A stretch of DNA of 64,000 nt from Ischnura elegans (Eukaryota > Arthropoda > Insecta > Odonata > Coenagrionidae). The translations under genes and the position numbers were made by a program. Of this stretch, positions 31,325 to 42,209 are shown in pieces. The stretch covers positions 6,262,001 to 6,326,000 of the forward strand of contig NW_025791658.1 of the NCBI RefSeq assembly GCF_921293095.1, in the 5' to 3' direction. Under the pieces are notes generated by a model that was not told where the DNA came from, made no database searches, and saw nothing but the letters and a program-made list of their open reading frames with translations. The number at the start of each line of letters is the position of its first letter. The first letter of the stretch is position 1.

Positions 31325-33114
31325 TCAAGCGTGCGTACCCAAGTGTTCGATGAGTCTGCTCTTCCTACTGAATGACTTTGCGCAATAATCACAGGAATAA
31401 GCTTTTTTTCCCGAGTGTGTTAACATGTGATTCCTAAGGGAAGAATTATGACAGAAAGATTTGCAGCATACCTTACAAGTAAACGGCCTCTCTCCAGTGT
31501 GCGTGCGCAAGTGATCGATGAGGCTGCCCTTAACATTGAAACACTTTGCGCAATAATTACACGAGTGAGCTTTCACTCCCGAGTGTGTCACCATGTGTCT
31601 GTTGAGGTTAGAACGTTGATTAAAAGATCTGCCGCATACCTTGCATGTAAACGGTTTCTCTCCTGTGTGCGTACGCAAGTGCATCACGAGTCCGCTCTTA
31701 CTAGCGAAACACTGAGCGCAGTCATTGCATGAAAACGGTCTCTCTCCACTGTGAATACGCAAGTGTAGAACAAGTTTGTCCTTTCCAGTGAAAGTCTTTG
31801 CACAATAATTACACAAAAAAGGTTTCTCTCCTGTGTGTGTCGTTAAGTGCATCTTGAGTTTGTCATTTCTAGAGAAAGACTTTGCGCAGTAATTACACAA
31901 AAAAGGTTTCTCTCCTGTGTGTGTCCTCAAGTGCATCACGAGTCTGTCCTTCCTAGAGAAAGACTTCATGCAATCACTACACGAGTAAGGTTTCTCCCCA
32001 CTGTGGATACACATGTGTTGAGTGAGGAGAGATCTTCGACGGAAAGATTTACAGCATATCTTGCAAGAGTAAGGTTTCTTCAATGTGTGTGCAGGCATGT
32101 GCTTAGTGAGGTCAGATATCGTAGCGAAAGACTTTCCGCAAATCCCACATGGATGTTTTCTTCCTTTGTGCGTGCGCATGTGATTGCTAAGACTGCTACT
32201 CACAGCAAAATACTTATTGCACAAACTGCAATGGAAAGGCCCTCCTTTTGTGCCTCCTACTCCGTGATTTTGGAGGTTTTCAGCACAAGAAGTGGACTTT
32301 GAGGACGTATTCTGTGTGTACGGTTTCCCATCCCCACCAGAACTACTCACTCGTCCCACAGTTTTCTCCTCTCCCATTCCACCAGAAATTTTTACGACAG
32401 ATGTATTTTCTTTTTGCATCGGCCCTTGTCTTTTCCTTCTCAATCCTATTAATGTCTCAGAGGTGGATGACTCACAAGAATTATTATTTTCTTCACTTGA
32501 TGCAGGGATTGTGATAGACTCATCTTTTCCCATAGATGAGTCATCATCAAGATCCAAATTGCTGGAAACAGAATGGATTTCCCAGTGTTTTTTCAGATCA
32601 TTTTTGGTGTTGAATCCACATCTGCAGTGGGAGCAATGATATAACTTTTCGTTTGATTTGTTACCATCACTAGTATTTTTCAACAAGCAATCACTTTTCT
32701 CTTTTTTGTCTCCTTTGTCTAATTCAATACCAATTCTTCTGTTTTCACTGATTCTGATTAACCTGAGGCTAGCTGTGATATTTGGTGCATCACCTCTACC
32801 CCTTACAACAGGCATTGTGGCTCTATTTCCACTGTTTTTAGATGCTGGACTGTGTTTCATATAACTTATTCTATCATCAGGTTTTGAGTTTGACGTTATC
32901 TTATCAGCATTAGTAGCACTGCCTTCGTCCAAATCTTCATCCATCATATTCCTTCCATCCCCCGCATGGGATGCTACAGTCTTGGATTGAGTGTCTGTCA
33001 CTGAGACTGATGGAGCAATACTGTCATTGCTAAGATCAATTCTTACATTTCTTTCCTTCAGCATACATGAAGTTGGTGTTGTTTCCATCAGCACTTTGTC
33101 AGGAGTTGATGGCC
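31325..33114 (-). CDS. C2H2 zinc-finger protein, 12 fingers, large terminal exon
   Basis: Probable sequence-specific nuclear DNA-binding protein. The exon starts at 33114 after a strong acceptor (ATATCTCTTCTAG), two bases into a codon; the ATG at 33199 lies in the presumed intron. The acidic, low-complexity N-terminus (~180 residues) has IDLSNDSIAPS and DEDLDEGSATNADKI, shared with the gene at 3017-4164. An isolated finger (YHCSHCRCGF) is followed by a linker of about 100 residues and eleven tandem C2H2 fingers. Many linkers are TGEKPF/SGEKPY, and all the Cys and His pairs appear present. It ends HLGTHA-stop at 31325. Upstream exons were not identified. It faces the truncated paralogue, so the pair probably arose by duplication. 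Confidence 0.88.
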
Positions 33115-34402
33115 CTAGAAGAGATATTATACAATTACAACTTTCAGGATCAGACATGAAATCTAGGACTCCCTGACCTAATTTAAAAAAATTAAACATT
33201 TGATAGATAAAAACCCATGCACTTCAATTAATCTTTTAGCCAGTTGTAATGCAAGTAGAACTGGTGTCAGTCTGCCAAGCGGTCATTTCAATATTGATTC
33301 AATTTTGTCCAAAAAGGGAAGGTAGGAGTCAAGAATTATTACATACATCTTAAAATTGCTGAAGAAAAACGAAATCAGGTCCCTATAAATATTCGATCAT
33401 TTCAAAGACAAAAATGTGCATTCAGTGATTTTGTGTAATACACATTGCAATGTTCCCTGAGTTGATACTTAAAATGTCAATTAATTTTTCATTTAAGAAT
33501 ACTTTAGTAGAGAATAATATTTTCCTCATCCTCCTATGCAAGAGAGCAGCAAATACTGCAATCTTTAAGGAATATTATTCCTTGAATGATAAAATTGCTC
33601 CGGATTTTAATATGAGTTTGCTTTTAGCAGCTACTACTTGAGATACAAACAAGGACAATTTTTTCACTTAATTACTGATCAGCTGATATCATATATCCTG
33701 TGAAAGAGGCCACAATGGATAGTTTTATTTCCAAATTCACAGCACATTTTTGTTGAAACAGAAGTAATTTATCATCCATGAATCAAGTCCAGTCAACAAT
33801 CACAGGTAAGTGTTATTAAAAAATAAAATTGGTAAAAAATCTTAATTGTACCCTCATTTCATTCATTTGTGGACCAGAGTTAAAAAAAGGTTATAAGGGA
33901 GCAATTGCTCTTGTCGAGGTTGGCTATGATATCCATCCAGATTATTTACGAAGTTCCTGATTAGTACTACACAAGCATGTAGCAATATTAGGGATTTAAT
34001 TTCTTTATGAATCAATTTTCATAAAACTAAGAAGACATTTAACCACTTTCACCAAGTTGTCCTTTTCCATTCAAGCAGCCGTATTCATAGTTTCCTTAGT
34101 AAGCCTATGTAGGTTCTAAGTAATAGCATACTAGCACAATGGTATTCAAAGATTGTTACTAAGGGCTACCAAGCTTACAGGGAGACTTTGCCTAAGTGAT
34201 GTCAAGAAAGAAGGTGAAACATTTTTTACTTGAAAGTAGACACTTAGTGGGGAACTTGTATGCTTTTTTTATTGCACAGGCGGACAGAAAATTATTTTCT
34301 GAATACAACAAAGAAAACCGCATGTATATCCGAGTTTTCCTTTGCCAGAAATTCAATGATAAATCAAACGAATTTTAAAGCGCGGGAAAAACTACCTCAT
34401 CC
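33115..34402 (-). other. Probable intron/upstream region of zinc-finger gene
   Basis: No coding frame is recognised. The first ~20 bp next to the exon are the pyrimidine-rich acceptor tract. An upstream exon encoding the start codon should lie somewhere to the right but none is evident. Confidence 0.4.
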
Positions 34403-34881
34403 CCCGAGCCACTGCTGAGGAAGCCTCGATGACGTCAAAGGTGCCTAAACATCACACGAAGCTATTTTTGTGATTGTTTGTAATAGTTGCCAGCAGTTGT
34501 GAGAGCTTCGTTTGTAAGACGTGTTGATTATTTTCTATTTAAAGATAAATATCCGATGCTTTAAATCAGTGAATAAATAGTTGTTATCATCATAACGAGC
34601 TTTGTTATTGTAAGTTGTACGTGATGAGTAAAAGAATGTGACAGTGACTTTCAGTTTTTGATTAGAGTATTTGCCTATTCCCCACATGAGGGTCGTGGCA
34701 TCAATTTTTGGTATCGTAACACCCCCTGCCACACGCCTTTTAGGCAGCTTGCCGGGTATTATGTAGATGTAGATGAATTTCAGATGTATTTCATTTTGCA
34801 GCATGCACTCAGCGTATTTCCCTACTCCCTAAGGTTGTTTAGGCACCTATGACGTCACGCCTAGCCTCGGCAATGCTCGGG
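34403..34881. mobile_element. MITE with CRE-containing inverted ends
   Basis: The left CCCGAGCC..TGACGTCAAAGGTGCC arm is mirrored by the right arm, whose inverse reads CCCGAGCATTGCCGAGG and then TGACGTCATAGGTGCC. Arms are ~45 bp. The interior block at 34555-34680 is shared with 21845-21965 inside the Harbinger-like element. Non-coding. Confidence 0.65.
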
Positions 34882-35154
34882 TATCTTCGCGCAGTGGTCG
34901 GCTCAGAGAAATTTTTCTCGATTCTTAAGTCAATTTTTTTATTTCTTTTGATGTTGAATAGAGAAACAATAGATATTTTTGCAAGCTAATAAATCCATTT
35001 TACTTATTCTAAATAGTTTTTAGAGCAATTGACGACCCATGCAAGTTCCCCGTTAGGAATACTGTTGAAGGGTTTTGTCCATATACGCCCGGAAAAATAA
35101 GGTCACGTCGAATTTAATTAAAAATGTCACCTATAGTTTCAAGGTCGATTTGGC

Positions 35155-35220
35155 CTAGATGTAGCTTAACGCGTTTTTGTTTCGAAAGACCGAGGTTCGA
35201 GACTCGGAGAGAGTGAATTT
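35155..35220 (+). ncRNA. tRNA-like / RNA polymerase III promoter fragment
   Basis: GGCCTAGATGTAGCTTAACG resembles a 5' tRNA part with A box, and GAGGTTCGAGACTC resembles a B box 25-30 bp on. Folding is too poor for a functional tRNA. It may be a SINE head or decayed tRNA copy. Confidence 0.35.
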
Positions 35221-35379
35221 TTCCAGTCTGCCACTTTCTCCATTTTTTGTAAGCTGCTCCATCTTCTTCAGATTTGTTGGTTTCATACTTTTTACATTTT
35301 TTTTCCTTGACCGCTTTTTGAGAATAAGCCCAACATTGGGATTCATGTCGCTCGCGAACCCTTGCTTCGAATTATTCTT

Positions 35380-35735
35380 TGCGTTGCCAAGGTTCATCCA
35401 AGAAGGAGTGATAAAACTGTGGTGCTGGCATCGAAGCGAAGGGAACTTATTTTCTAAGCAAAACATTTTAAACATACCGTATTTCAAGATTTTCCCAGAT
35501 TCCATGTGGAAGAAATGTATAAAATCAGGGGAAATGAAACTCGACAAGCTTGAAATGGTCGACAGATGGGTATACGATCGCTTTATCGAAGCCAGGAACA
35601 GGAATGAGCCGGTGATGACCCGGACTTTACAAGAATATGCTATTTATGCGTGATTTCATCACATATCTCCTGAATTTGAATTCCCTGCTAGTGCTTCATG
35701 GGTAGGGACATGCAAAAGGTGGGTTTATTTTATTC
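35380..35735 (+). pseudogene. CENP-B/Tigger-type HTH fragment
   Basis: The frame VDRWVYDRFIEARNRNEPVM followed by TRTLQEYAIYA, then after a TGA ISPEFEFPASASWVGT, matches the second helix-turn-helix (CENPB) domain of Tigger/Jerky-like transposases. One in-frame stop and no DDE catalytic domain downstream: a decayed fragment. The 100 codons upstream in the same frame may be the first HTH in degraded form. Confidence 0.65.
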
Positions 35736-36508
35736 CCAAAAGTGGTGTTAGTTTTTTACAAAAGCGATGTTATTTTGCCCTGAAATCGGTGTTATTTTAA
35801 CGGCAAAATAATTGATGTTGATTGAGAGCCATCATTCCAGTGGCCCACCCCTTGCCCTAAATTTAGGATTTTTTAACCGGGAATAATTTAAGTAATAATA
35901 ATATACATGGAGCATTGACTGAATTCACCTATTTTACATATTTTATCCTTCGCTTATCCATATATCCAGCTCACATAGAGAGAAATTACTTTTAAATTAT
36001 CTGTAATATCAAATGAAATATTGCTATTGTGATCAAGTTGTCATCTTTTACATTTGTTCTCTTATCTGTTAACACAGTGCCATAGCAGGAAAGAAATATT
36101 TCTCAGTCCACGTTTGCAGAGGGGATCCAAATTGCTAAAAGGCGCTTAGATGCAAACGATGTCTCAGACAATTTGAGCTCTTGACAATTTGCTTTAATTA
36201 TATCAACTGAACCCTGGGAATTTGGCTTTTGTAGTTATGTCTGTAATTCTCCCAACCCCAACATCAACTTCTCTGTCTCCATTGACCTGAGGCCATGAAT
36301 TTTTTGTCTGTGAGTCAGGGTTCATGTCTGTAGCCAGCACTTTTTGGGGATCAAAAACTGAGATCTTTTCAAATATGTACCTATTTTTCTGCTTAGATCT
36401 TCTACCATAAGAGAACTAAGTTTGGTTGATGCCTTTTCAGCCATCTGCATAGGTAGTAACTTTACAGCAGCTGCTTTAGAGGTTGTCTTGTTTTGCAGAT
36501 GTAATAAT
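35736..36508. other. No gene assigned; possible decayed coding DNA at 36040-36500 (-)
   Basis: A minus-strand frame at 36322-36597 contains PMQMAEKASTKLSSLMVEDL, which looks protein-like and continues in interrupted form to ~36060, but I do not recognise a family. A short GGTGTTATTTT repeat lies near 35740-35800. Confidence 0.3.
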
Positions 36509-38773
36509 AGTCCAGGAAATGAAGCATTTTGGCTTGCAATTTTTTCAAACTGAATCGATTTTCTTGAAATTTTCATAATAAGTAGGGAATATACCAAGAA
36601 TGAAAATCTATATCATGCCGACGGGCGCTTTTACCCTGGGGGTGGTTTCCACCCCATCTCGGGGGTGGAAATTTTTAATTATATTTTGACCACAGGAATC
36701 CATAGAAAAATACATTCTAAGAATAAAATGTTCTTTCAATTTTTTGTGTAAAGTTAATATTTTTCAAGTTATTTGCGATTGAAAGTAACAGTTTTTTGAC
36801 GAAAAAATCAACGATTTTAATCGATTTTAGGCAAATAACTTGAAAAGTATTTATTTTATTAGGAAATTGTGAATTACAAAACTGTAGCTTGTAAAAAATT
36901 TAATAAAAATCTTATTTTAGATTTCCTTTATGACCAATTCGGACCGAGCTACAACTTGTTGATGGTTATCTATTGTTTGTCATACGCTAAATTTGAAAGA
37001 TTCAATACTAAATAGCGGGAAAAATGTAATTTTCGAGGAAAAATTATGTAATATGTTTTAAAGTGTTTTTAAAAAACTTTCTTATAATGAGAAAAAATAT
37101 TTTTTATCATGAAATTTGAGCGAGTTATGATTAAAAATAAGATCAGTCCCTACTTTTTTGTACGAAAAAATCAGTGAAAACAACTCCTTATTACCACGCT
37201 AGACAAAATTGATCAATGCCCTTCAGTATTTCTCTTTATTTAAGTATTGTTAATTGATCTTAGAAGTTTTTTTAATTTACAACTCTAAATTTTGAAAAAA
37301 TTGAAGGAAAAAGTGAAAAGTCATTTTTTACAATTTCGTTAAAAATGCTCTTTTTTTCAAAATAACTCCAAAAAAGCTGGAGATATGAAAAAAATGCACG
37401 AGTGATAAATTGTAGCTCCTTTATTTTCAAATATTTTGGTGTGTTTAAATTTTCTATATAATAAATATTTGGTGAGATATTGATAATTAAAACCTCTATT
37501 TCCAAGGGAGCTCCACCTTATTTAAACCCTTAAATCCCTCCCCTTTCAAAATTAATGACTCGAAATAATTTTATTCGCATGACCTTGTAGTCAGTAAAAA
37601 CCCTACAAAATACAATTTAAATGAACTTTCTATCATAAAAAATAAAGGAGCTATGTTTGAAATACCAATCAAATTTATTTTCGAAAAATTCGAAATCCAC
37701 AATTCAGAGCATAATATTCCTCATAATCAGCATATTCTTCGTGTATTTTACGTTATAAGCTAACGATGCACTCAAATTTGCTACAAAATAAACACACATA
37801 CCCATAAGATGTATATATACATACACATATGTGAGTATGTGTGCTCTCGCTCACAGTGACCTGTGAGCATGCATGTGGTGGGAAGACTGGAAGCCATACA
37901 GTCTCCGTTTGATTGTGTTTCATGTAATGTCTACATAAATGTACATTTATTTGTTTATGTTACCATTACGAAGTTTGTTCTGTTTATCCTATTGTTATAC
38001 CTTTTCTGTGCTGTGATTTAAATCATGAGAGAAAAAAGTGAATACATAATGAAAGGAGTAAGAAAGTAAATAACAAGATACAATGTGATACATAATTTTT
38101 ATTTTTAGGGTAAATAATTTTTTTTGCATTAACCCCCAGTAAGGGTTGATGATTATGGGTTGAAACGCCTTAAAATTCTTTTTCAAACATAAAAAAATAA
38201 TTATACAAATAATTTAAACTAAATTTTACCCGTATTTAGCATTAAAATATAATTTTTTAAGTTCCAACTTTTAGGGGTAGTTTTCACCCCTAAAAAATTA
38301 AACGCGCCCTTCGGCATAGTATAGATTTTGAAGATCGGGGTATGATTAGTCTAATCCGAAATATTTTTGCAAATCGATTCGGTTTGAAAAACATTTTTAA
38401 AGGAGGTATGATTAGTATAAACACAAATTTTTATGCAAATCGATTCAGTTTGAAAATTCTTTTTTACATTAACCCCCAATAAGGGTTGATTATTATGGGT
38501 TGAAACACCTTAAAATTATTTTTCAAACATAAAAAAATAATTATACATATAATTTGAACTAAATTTTACACGTATTTAGCTTTAAAAAATAATTTTTTAA
38601 GTTACAGCTTTTAGGGGTAGTTTTCACCCCTAAAAAATAAAAAGCGCCCTTCGGCATAATATAGAATTTGAAGTAGGGGGTATAATTAGTCTAATCCCAA
38701 ATTTTGGTGCAAATCGATTCAGTTTGAAAAAATTGCAAGGTTTTTCACTTTTATGAGCTTCATTTCCTGGACT
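36509..38773. mobile_element. Long-TIR DNA element (AGTCCAGGAAATGAAGC)
   Basis: Both ends read AGTCCAGGAAATGAAGC, then TTGCAATTTTTTCAAACTG and AATCGATTT, and further in ATGCCGAMGGGCGCTTTT, in inverted orientation, so the terminal repeats extend ~120-150 bp. Inside the left arm is GGGGGTGGTTTCCACCCC and inside the right GGGGTAGTTTTCACCCC. The target duplication is unclear (AATAAT versus ATAAGT). Superfamily unassigned. It sits in the minus-strand frame noted at 36040-36600. Confidence 0.7.
38127..38735. repeat. Tandem duplication, ~340-bp period, at right arm
   Basis: CATTAACCCCCARTAAGGG at 38127 recurs at 38467, and the following sequence (TTTTAGGGGTAGTTTTCACC, GCGCCCTTCGGCATA) is repeated in order with ~10% divergence. 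It duplicates the right terminal-repeat region of the 36509 element, the second unit being slightly truncated. Confidence 0.85.
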
Positions 38774-38834
38774 ATAAGTGGTTTTATCAAAAAAGTACTC
38801 TTATGAATATTCTCAAGGCTCATTTTTAACTTCC

Positions 38835-39160
38835 TTAACCCTTTTAAAACGGTGGAGTTCTCTCCTTAGCATGAATTCAGGACTGTGCCCTAAGAGACTC
38901 TTCGGTCTTCTCTGTATGGAGCATTTATGTTGGACATTTGTTAAGAAGGGTCTTGCGGATAATCACACACTCAAAACCAATCTTTTTTTATACTTCCTAG
39001 TGGGGATTTCGCATTATCTTGGGCTCCGAGGGTGGTTGGTCTCCCTCCTTTCGCAGTTTATAACCCTACCAGTGGCATTGGTTCGCTCTCGACTCATGCT
39101 TTGTTTATATGAATTAGCTACATTGATGATTGTTGCTTGCATGTAAAATGCAGACTTCCA
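38835..39160. repeat. Partial copy of TTAA element 6767-7595 (left third)
   Basis: TTAA at 38835-38838, then CCCTTTTAAAACGG. Shares ATTTGTTAAGAAGGGTCTTGC-type and GGCATTGGTT blocks with 6767-7065. Truncated on the right. This copy confirms the TTAA target for the family. Confidence 0.75.
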
Positions 39161-39364
39161 ACTTCCTCAAGAAGAGACACCGAATCTTGCAAAGTAAAAT
39201 TAGAAAATATGTGTCAGAGAGCGAGCAAGCGTCTGCTGAAGAAATATTGCAATGAGCAATGACGGTTCAGAAGCAAGCAAAAAGCCTTATCTCCAAGTAT
39301 GATTGGGGTTTCGTAATTAATAGGATTCGAAGTTTGTTGACGTTACAATAGCTGGTTTGGCAAT

Positions 39365-39850
39365 AGGGTGGTTTCCTATTATTTTTTTATTGCCTAAATC
39401 GAAATATTATTACTCCTGAAGTAAGCATTTCACGCTCTTGGATTTTCAAATCAACAAATTCAAAGATTGACAATATCTATTTTTTGCAATTAAACTATTT
39501 CGGATTATTATTCCCCTATCAAACGAAGGAAAATTTCCGAACTTAGGTATTTTTAATGTGTGATAATTGAGACACGTTTCCCTGAGCTCTGTGTCTCATG
39601 CATGCATTGGCTATCTCAGACGATGTAAAACTCCTATCTACTCGTATAGAAACTAGGTCCCTGTGACGTAACGTAGAGTGGAATCGCAAGGGCGACAATT
39701 TGGCCTTTTTCAAATGAGGTTAAAATTGACCATTTCTATGCGTCTAAACTGGGAATTATAAATCCAAATAACTTGTATATTATGAATACACTAATGGTGG
39801 GTAACGAATCGCAATCAATGCATTTAGTTTTCTTTGATGAAGGAACCATA
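39365..39850 (+). mobile_element. GGGTGGTTTCC family element, copy 2
   Basis: Left end AGGGTGGTTTCC intact. It lacks ~150 bp of the interior seen in copy 1 and has a decayed right end (GGAACCATA). Interior landmarks as for copy 1. Confidence 0.75.
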
Positions 39851-40546
39851 TTGTTTCAGCTCATTAGTAATTAATTCAGCCCATTAATAGAATCAATGAA
39901 TACCATATCCTTAGTAGATGACTTTAAGGTCTTACTAGCCGACTAAGTTAGTCACCCTACTAGCATGCTTTAGTGGAAATCTATGAATATAGCTGAAGGT
40001 ATATAAAAATTAAATTCCGAGTGGACTATTGCTATACCGTCTGCTAACTTCCAACAGAATGGTTAATGTATAAAGCTATAGGCAAAAAGTCACAGGAATA
40101 TCCTAATAAAAATATATTCTATACAGTCATAAGATATTCTTTATTACCAAATTATTCACACTTCCAATTTCTTCCCTCAATTACGGTTGGGCTGCAAAAT
40201 ACTCATATTCAAGGAAAAAAGAAGTGGCATGGTTTTACCACTTCTGAAGTGGTGGATAAAAATATCGGCATGAAATCTTTGACAACCAGAAAAAAAACTA
40301 GCGTGATCTGGATGCCCACTATCTGTCATCACTCTTCAGAACTATAACAGCAAATTGCAACACAAGAGGTATTAAAGTTTAGTTGCGCTGTATCTAAGCC
40401 GCATTGATTTCCTTTATAGAGTTTACTTCTCAATACCATATCATATCCTCTTCCTTTCTGTTACTATGTATATTATGACATGATTCACTGTTAATCCTAA
40501 CCAAGCAAAGTTGCTAAGCCCACAAAAATAAACGAATAAGACAGTA

Positions 40547-41324
40547 CAGTGAGTCCTCGTTTAACGTCACTTACCGTTCCTGAAAAATGTGACGATAAAC
40601 GAAATGACGTTAATCGAAACATAATATCCCATAAGAAACAATGTAAAAAGTGAATATCGGCTCCTGGACCTCACAATTCTTACGGGGAAAAATTTTAGCG
40701 TATCATACCTGGGGCATTTCTTACGATGGGAATGCCAAGCTATGGCATAAATATGAGTTCCTGTCTTCATCGACGACAATAGCAGCACTGACGTAAACCC
40801 TTCTCCATTTTTGTATCTTCCCGCATTTGCTTTTCAGCTTCGCTATGGTGGTCGCCCGGGCGAGCGTCGCCTGGGCATCATCATCGCTGAAACATCGTCG
40901 CAGTTACAGGAACCAAAATTATTGTGAACATGGCGAAAAAAGTGACGACAAAAACTCCGAGTTCTACACGGAAAAATTCCTTGAAATCACTTTTTAGGTT
41001 CCCGAAAACCATTATTTCAAGTAAAACCTTGCGCACCTACCTAAGAATTCATTTAGCAGAAAATTTGCTAAAACCGTAATCGCAATTAACAATAAACACA
41101 CCGTTTTACACTTCGTTTAGACTGACTGTATTACCCATGTATTACCGCCCACAAAACGAACAACCTGCAACGCCCGCTGCTTCGCGTTTTTTTCTAGCGC
41201 GAAATTTAAAAGCCTTGACATTATCGCGAAGCAAAGGTGCGATAAACGAATTATGGTCTCAAAATTTTCGTGACGTTATTGCGAAATGACATTAAACGGG
41301 GTGACGTAGAACGAGGACTCACTG
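40547..41324. mobile_element. pogo-type element 4 (CAGTGAGTCCTCGTT)
   Basis: Left CAGTGAGTCCTCGTTTAACG and right inverted CAGTGAGTCCTCGTTCTACG. TA on both sides (40545-40546, 41325-41326). The ends carry CGTTTAACGTCAC / GATAAACGAAATGACGTT subterminal repeats. The empty site is preserved in copy B, supporting true insertion. 778 bp, no transposase. Confidence 0.9.
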
Positions 41325-41774
41325 TACGTCTATTTCAAGGTATAGCACCAATTCTAGCCGTGTCCCAACTCCTTAGCCAATGGGCATCATGTGTTTAGGC
41401 AGCCAGATTCTGGGCAGCCAACCTCAAGGGAGCATGAATTGGGACATCCTTAAGCAGGTGCTGCCATCTACTGGGCAGTGGGCCAATGCAAAACAAGAGA
41501 TATTCAGAATGATTTGTACAAATGATGAACAAAACCCACCCAAAATTGTTGAAATGTGATGTGTCAAGTGCTTTTGAGTATTAGATGTCGGAGAAGAGTA
41601 TTTTATCATAATTTTAGTATCTTAGGCAACCTTTTTGTTTTTGTAATAGTAAAGGGCCTGCTCTCCGGCTGTGGCGCTGTGCGCACGATTTGAACTGCTT
41701 GTGGCATCATATGCTCAGCAGCCCAGCAACACCTTGTCCGGTAGTGTCCGAAAATATTCACAGGGAAGATTGAC

Positions 41775-41846
41775 GCCTCGGTAGCTTAACTGGCTAAAGC
41801 ACTCGACCGGAAATTGGGGGATCCCGGTTCGAATCCCAGTCAAGGC
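41775..41846 (+). tRNA. tRNA-like sequence, probably pseudogene or SINE head
   Basis: 72 nt. A D-arm (GCTTAACTGGCTAAAGC) pairs, box A TAGCTTAACTGG and box B GGTTCGAATCC are intact, and the acceptor stem (GCCTCGG with TCAAGGC) pairs at 6 of 7 positions counting one G-T. A CTCGA/TTGGG anticodon stem leaves loop CCGGAAA (anticodon GGA, serine-like), but position 33 is C, not T, and the T-stem pairs poorly. Not likely a functional tRNA; it lies inside a DNA transposon. Confidence 0.5.
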
Positions 41847-42209
41847 GAATGATTTTTTCTCTGTGGATCTTTTGCACGATTATTTGCAATGTCTATTTTA
41901 AGTTTTTCATTGGATTTTAGCCAATTTTTATATACAACGTATGGTTTACGTACATAAATCATGTTTCGGTATTGTTCTTATAATCACTATAGATTTTAAT
42001 TTTTGTTACTTAACGATAACGACCTTTCCCTTGGGCAACAACCTTGTCGCGGTGGAAAGGCTTGCGCGTTCCTATGACCCTAAGAGCTGCACTGGCGGGA
42101 TTAATTCGCAATTATTCCCTGTAGGGCCACCCATGCCAGAGAGGTCGAAGGGTAGGAGCCAGACGAAAGGTAGTCCACGTGATGGTGTCACGTAAAAAAC
42201 ACTGTTGGA

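Noticed and set aside
31427..33176. Several plus-strand open frames over the 12-finger gene
   Set aside because: Shadows of the zinc-finger array on the opposite strand; internal repetition of the array keeps them open.
35177..35653. 158-codon open frame as an intact gene
   Set aside because: Only the last ~60 codons resemble a CENP-B HTH, followed by a stop and no catalytic domain; treated as a transposase fossil.
41650..41720. CGATTTGAACTG as a minus-strand B box of another tRNA
   Set aside because: No A box at a suitable distance and no paired stems.
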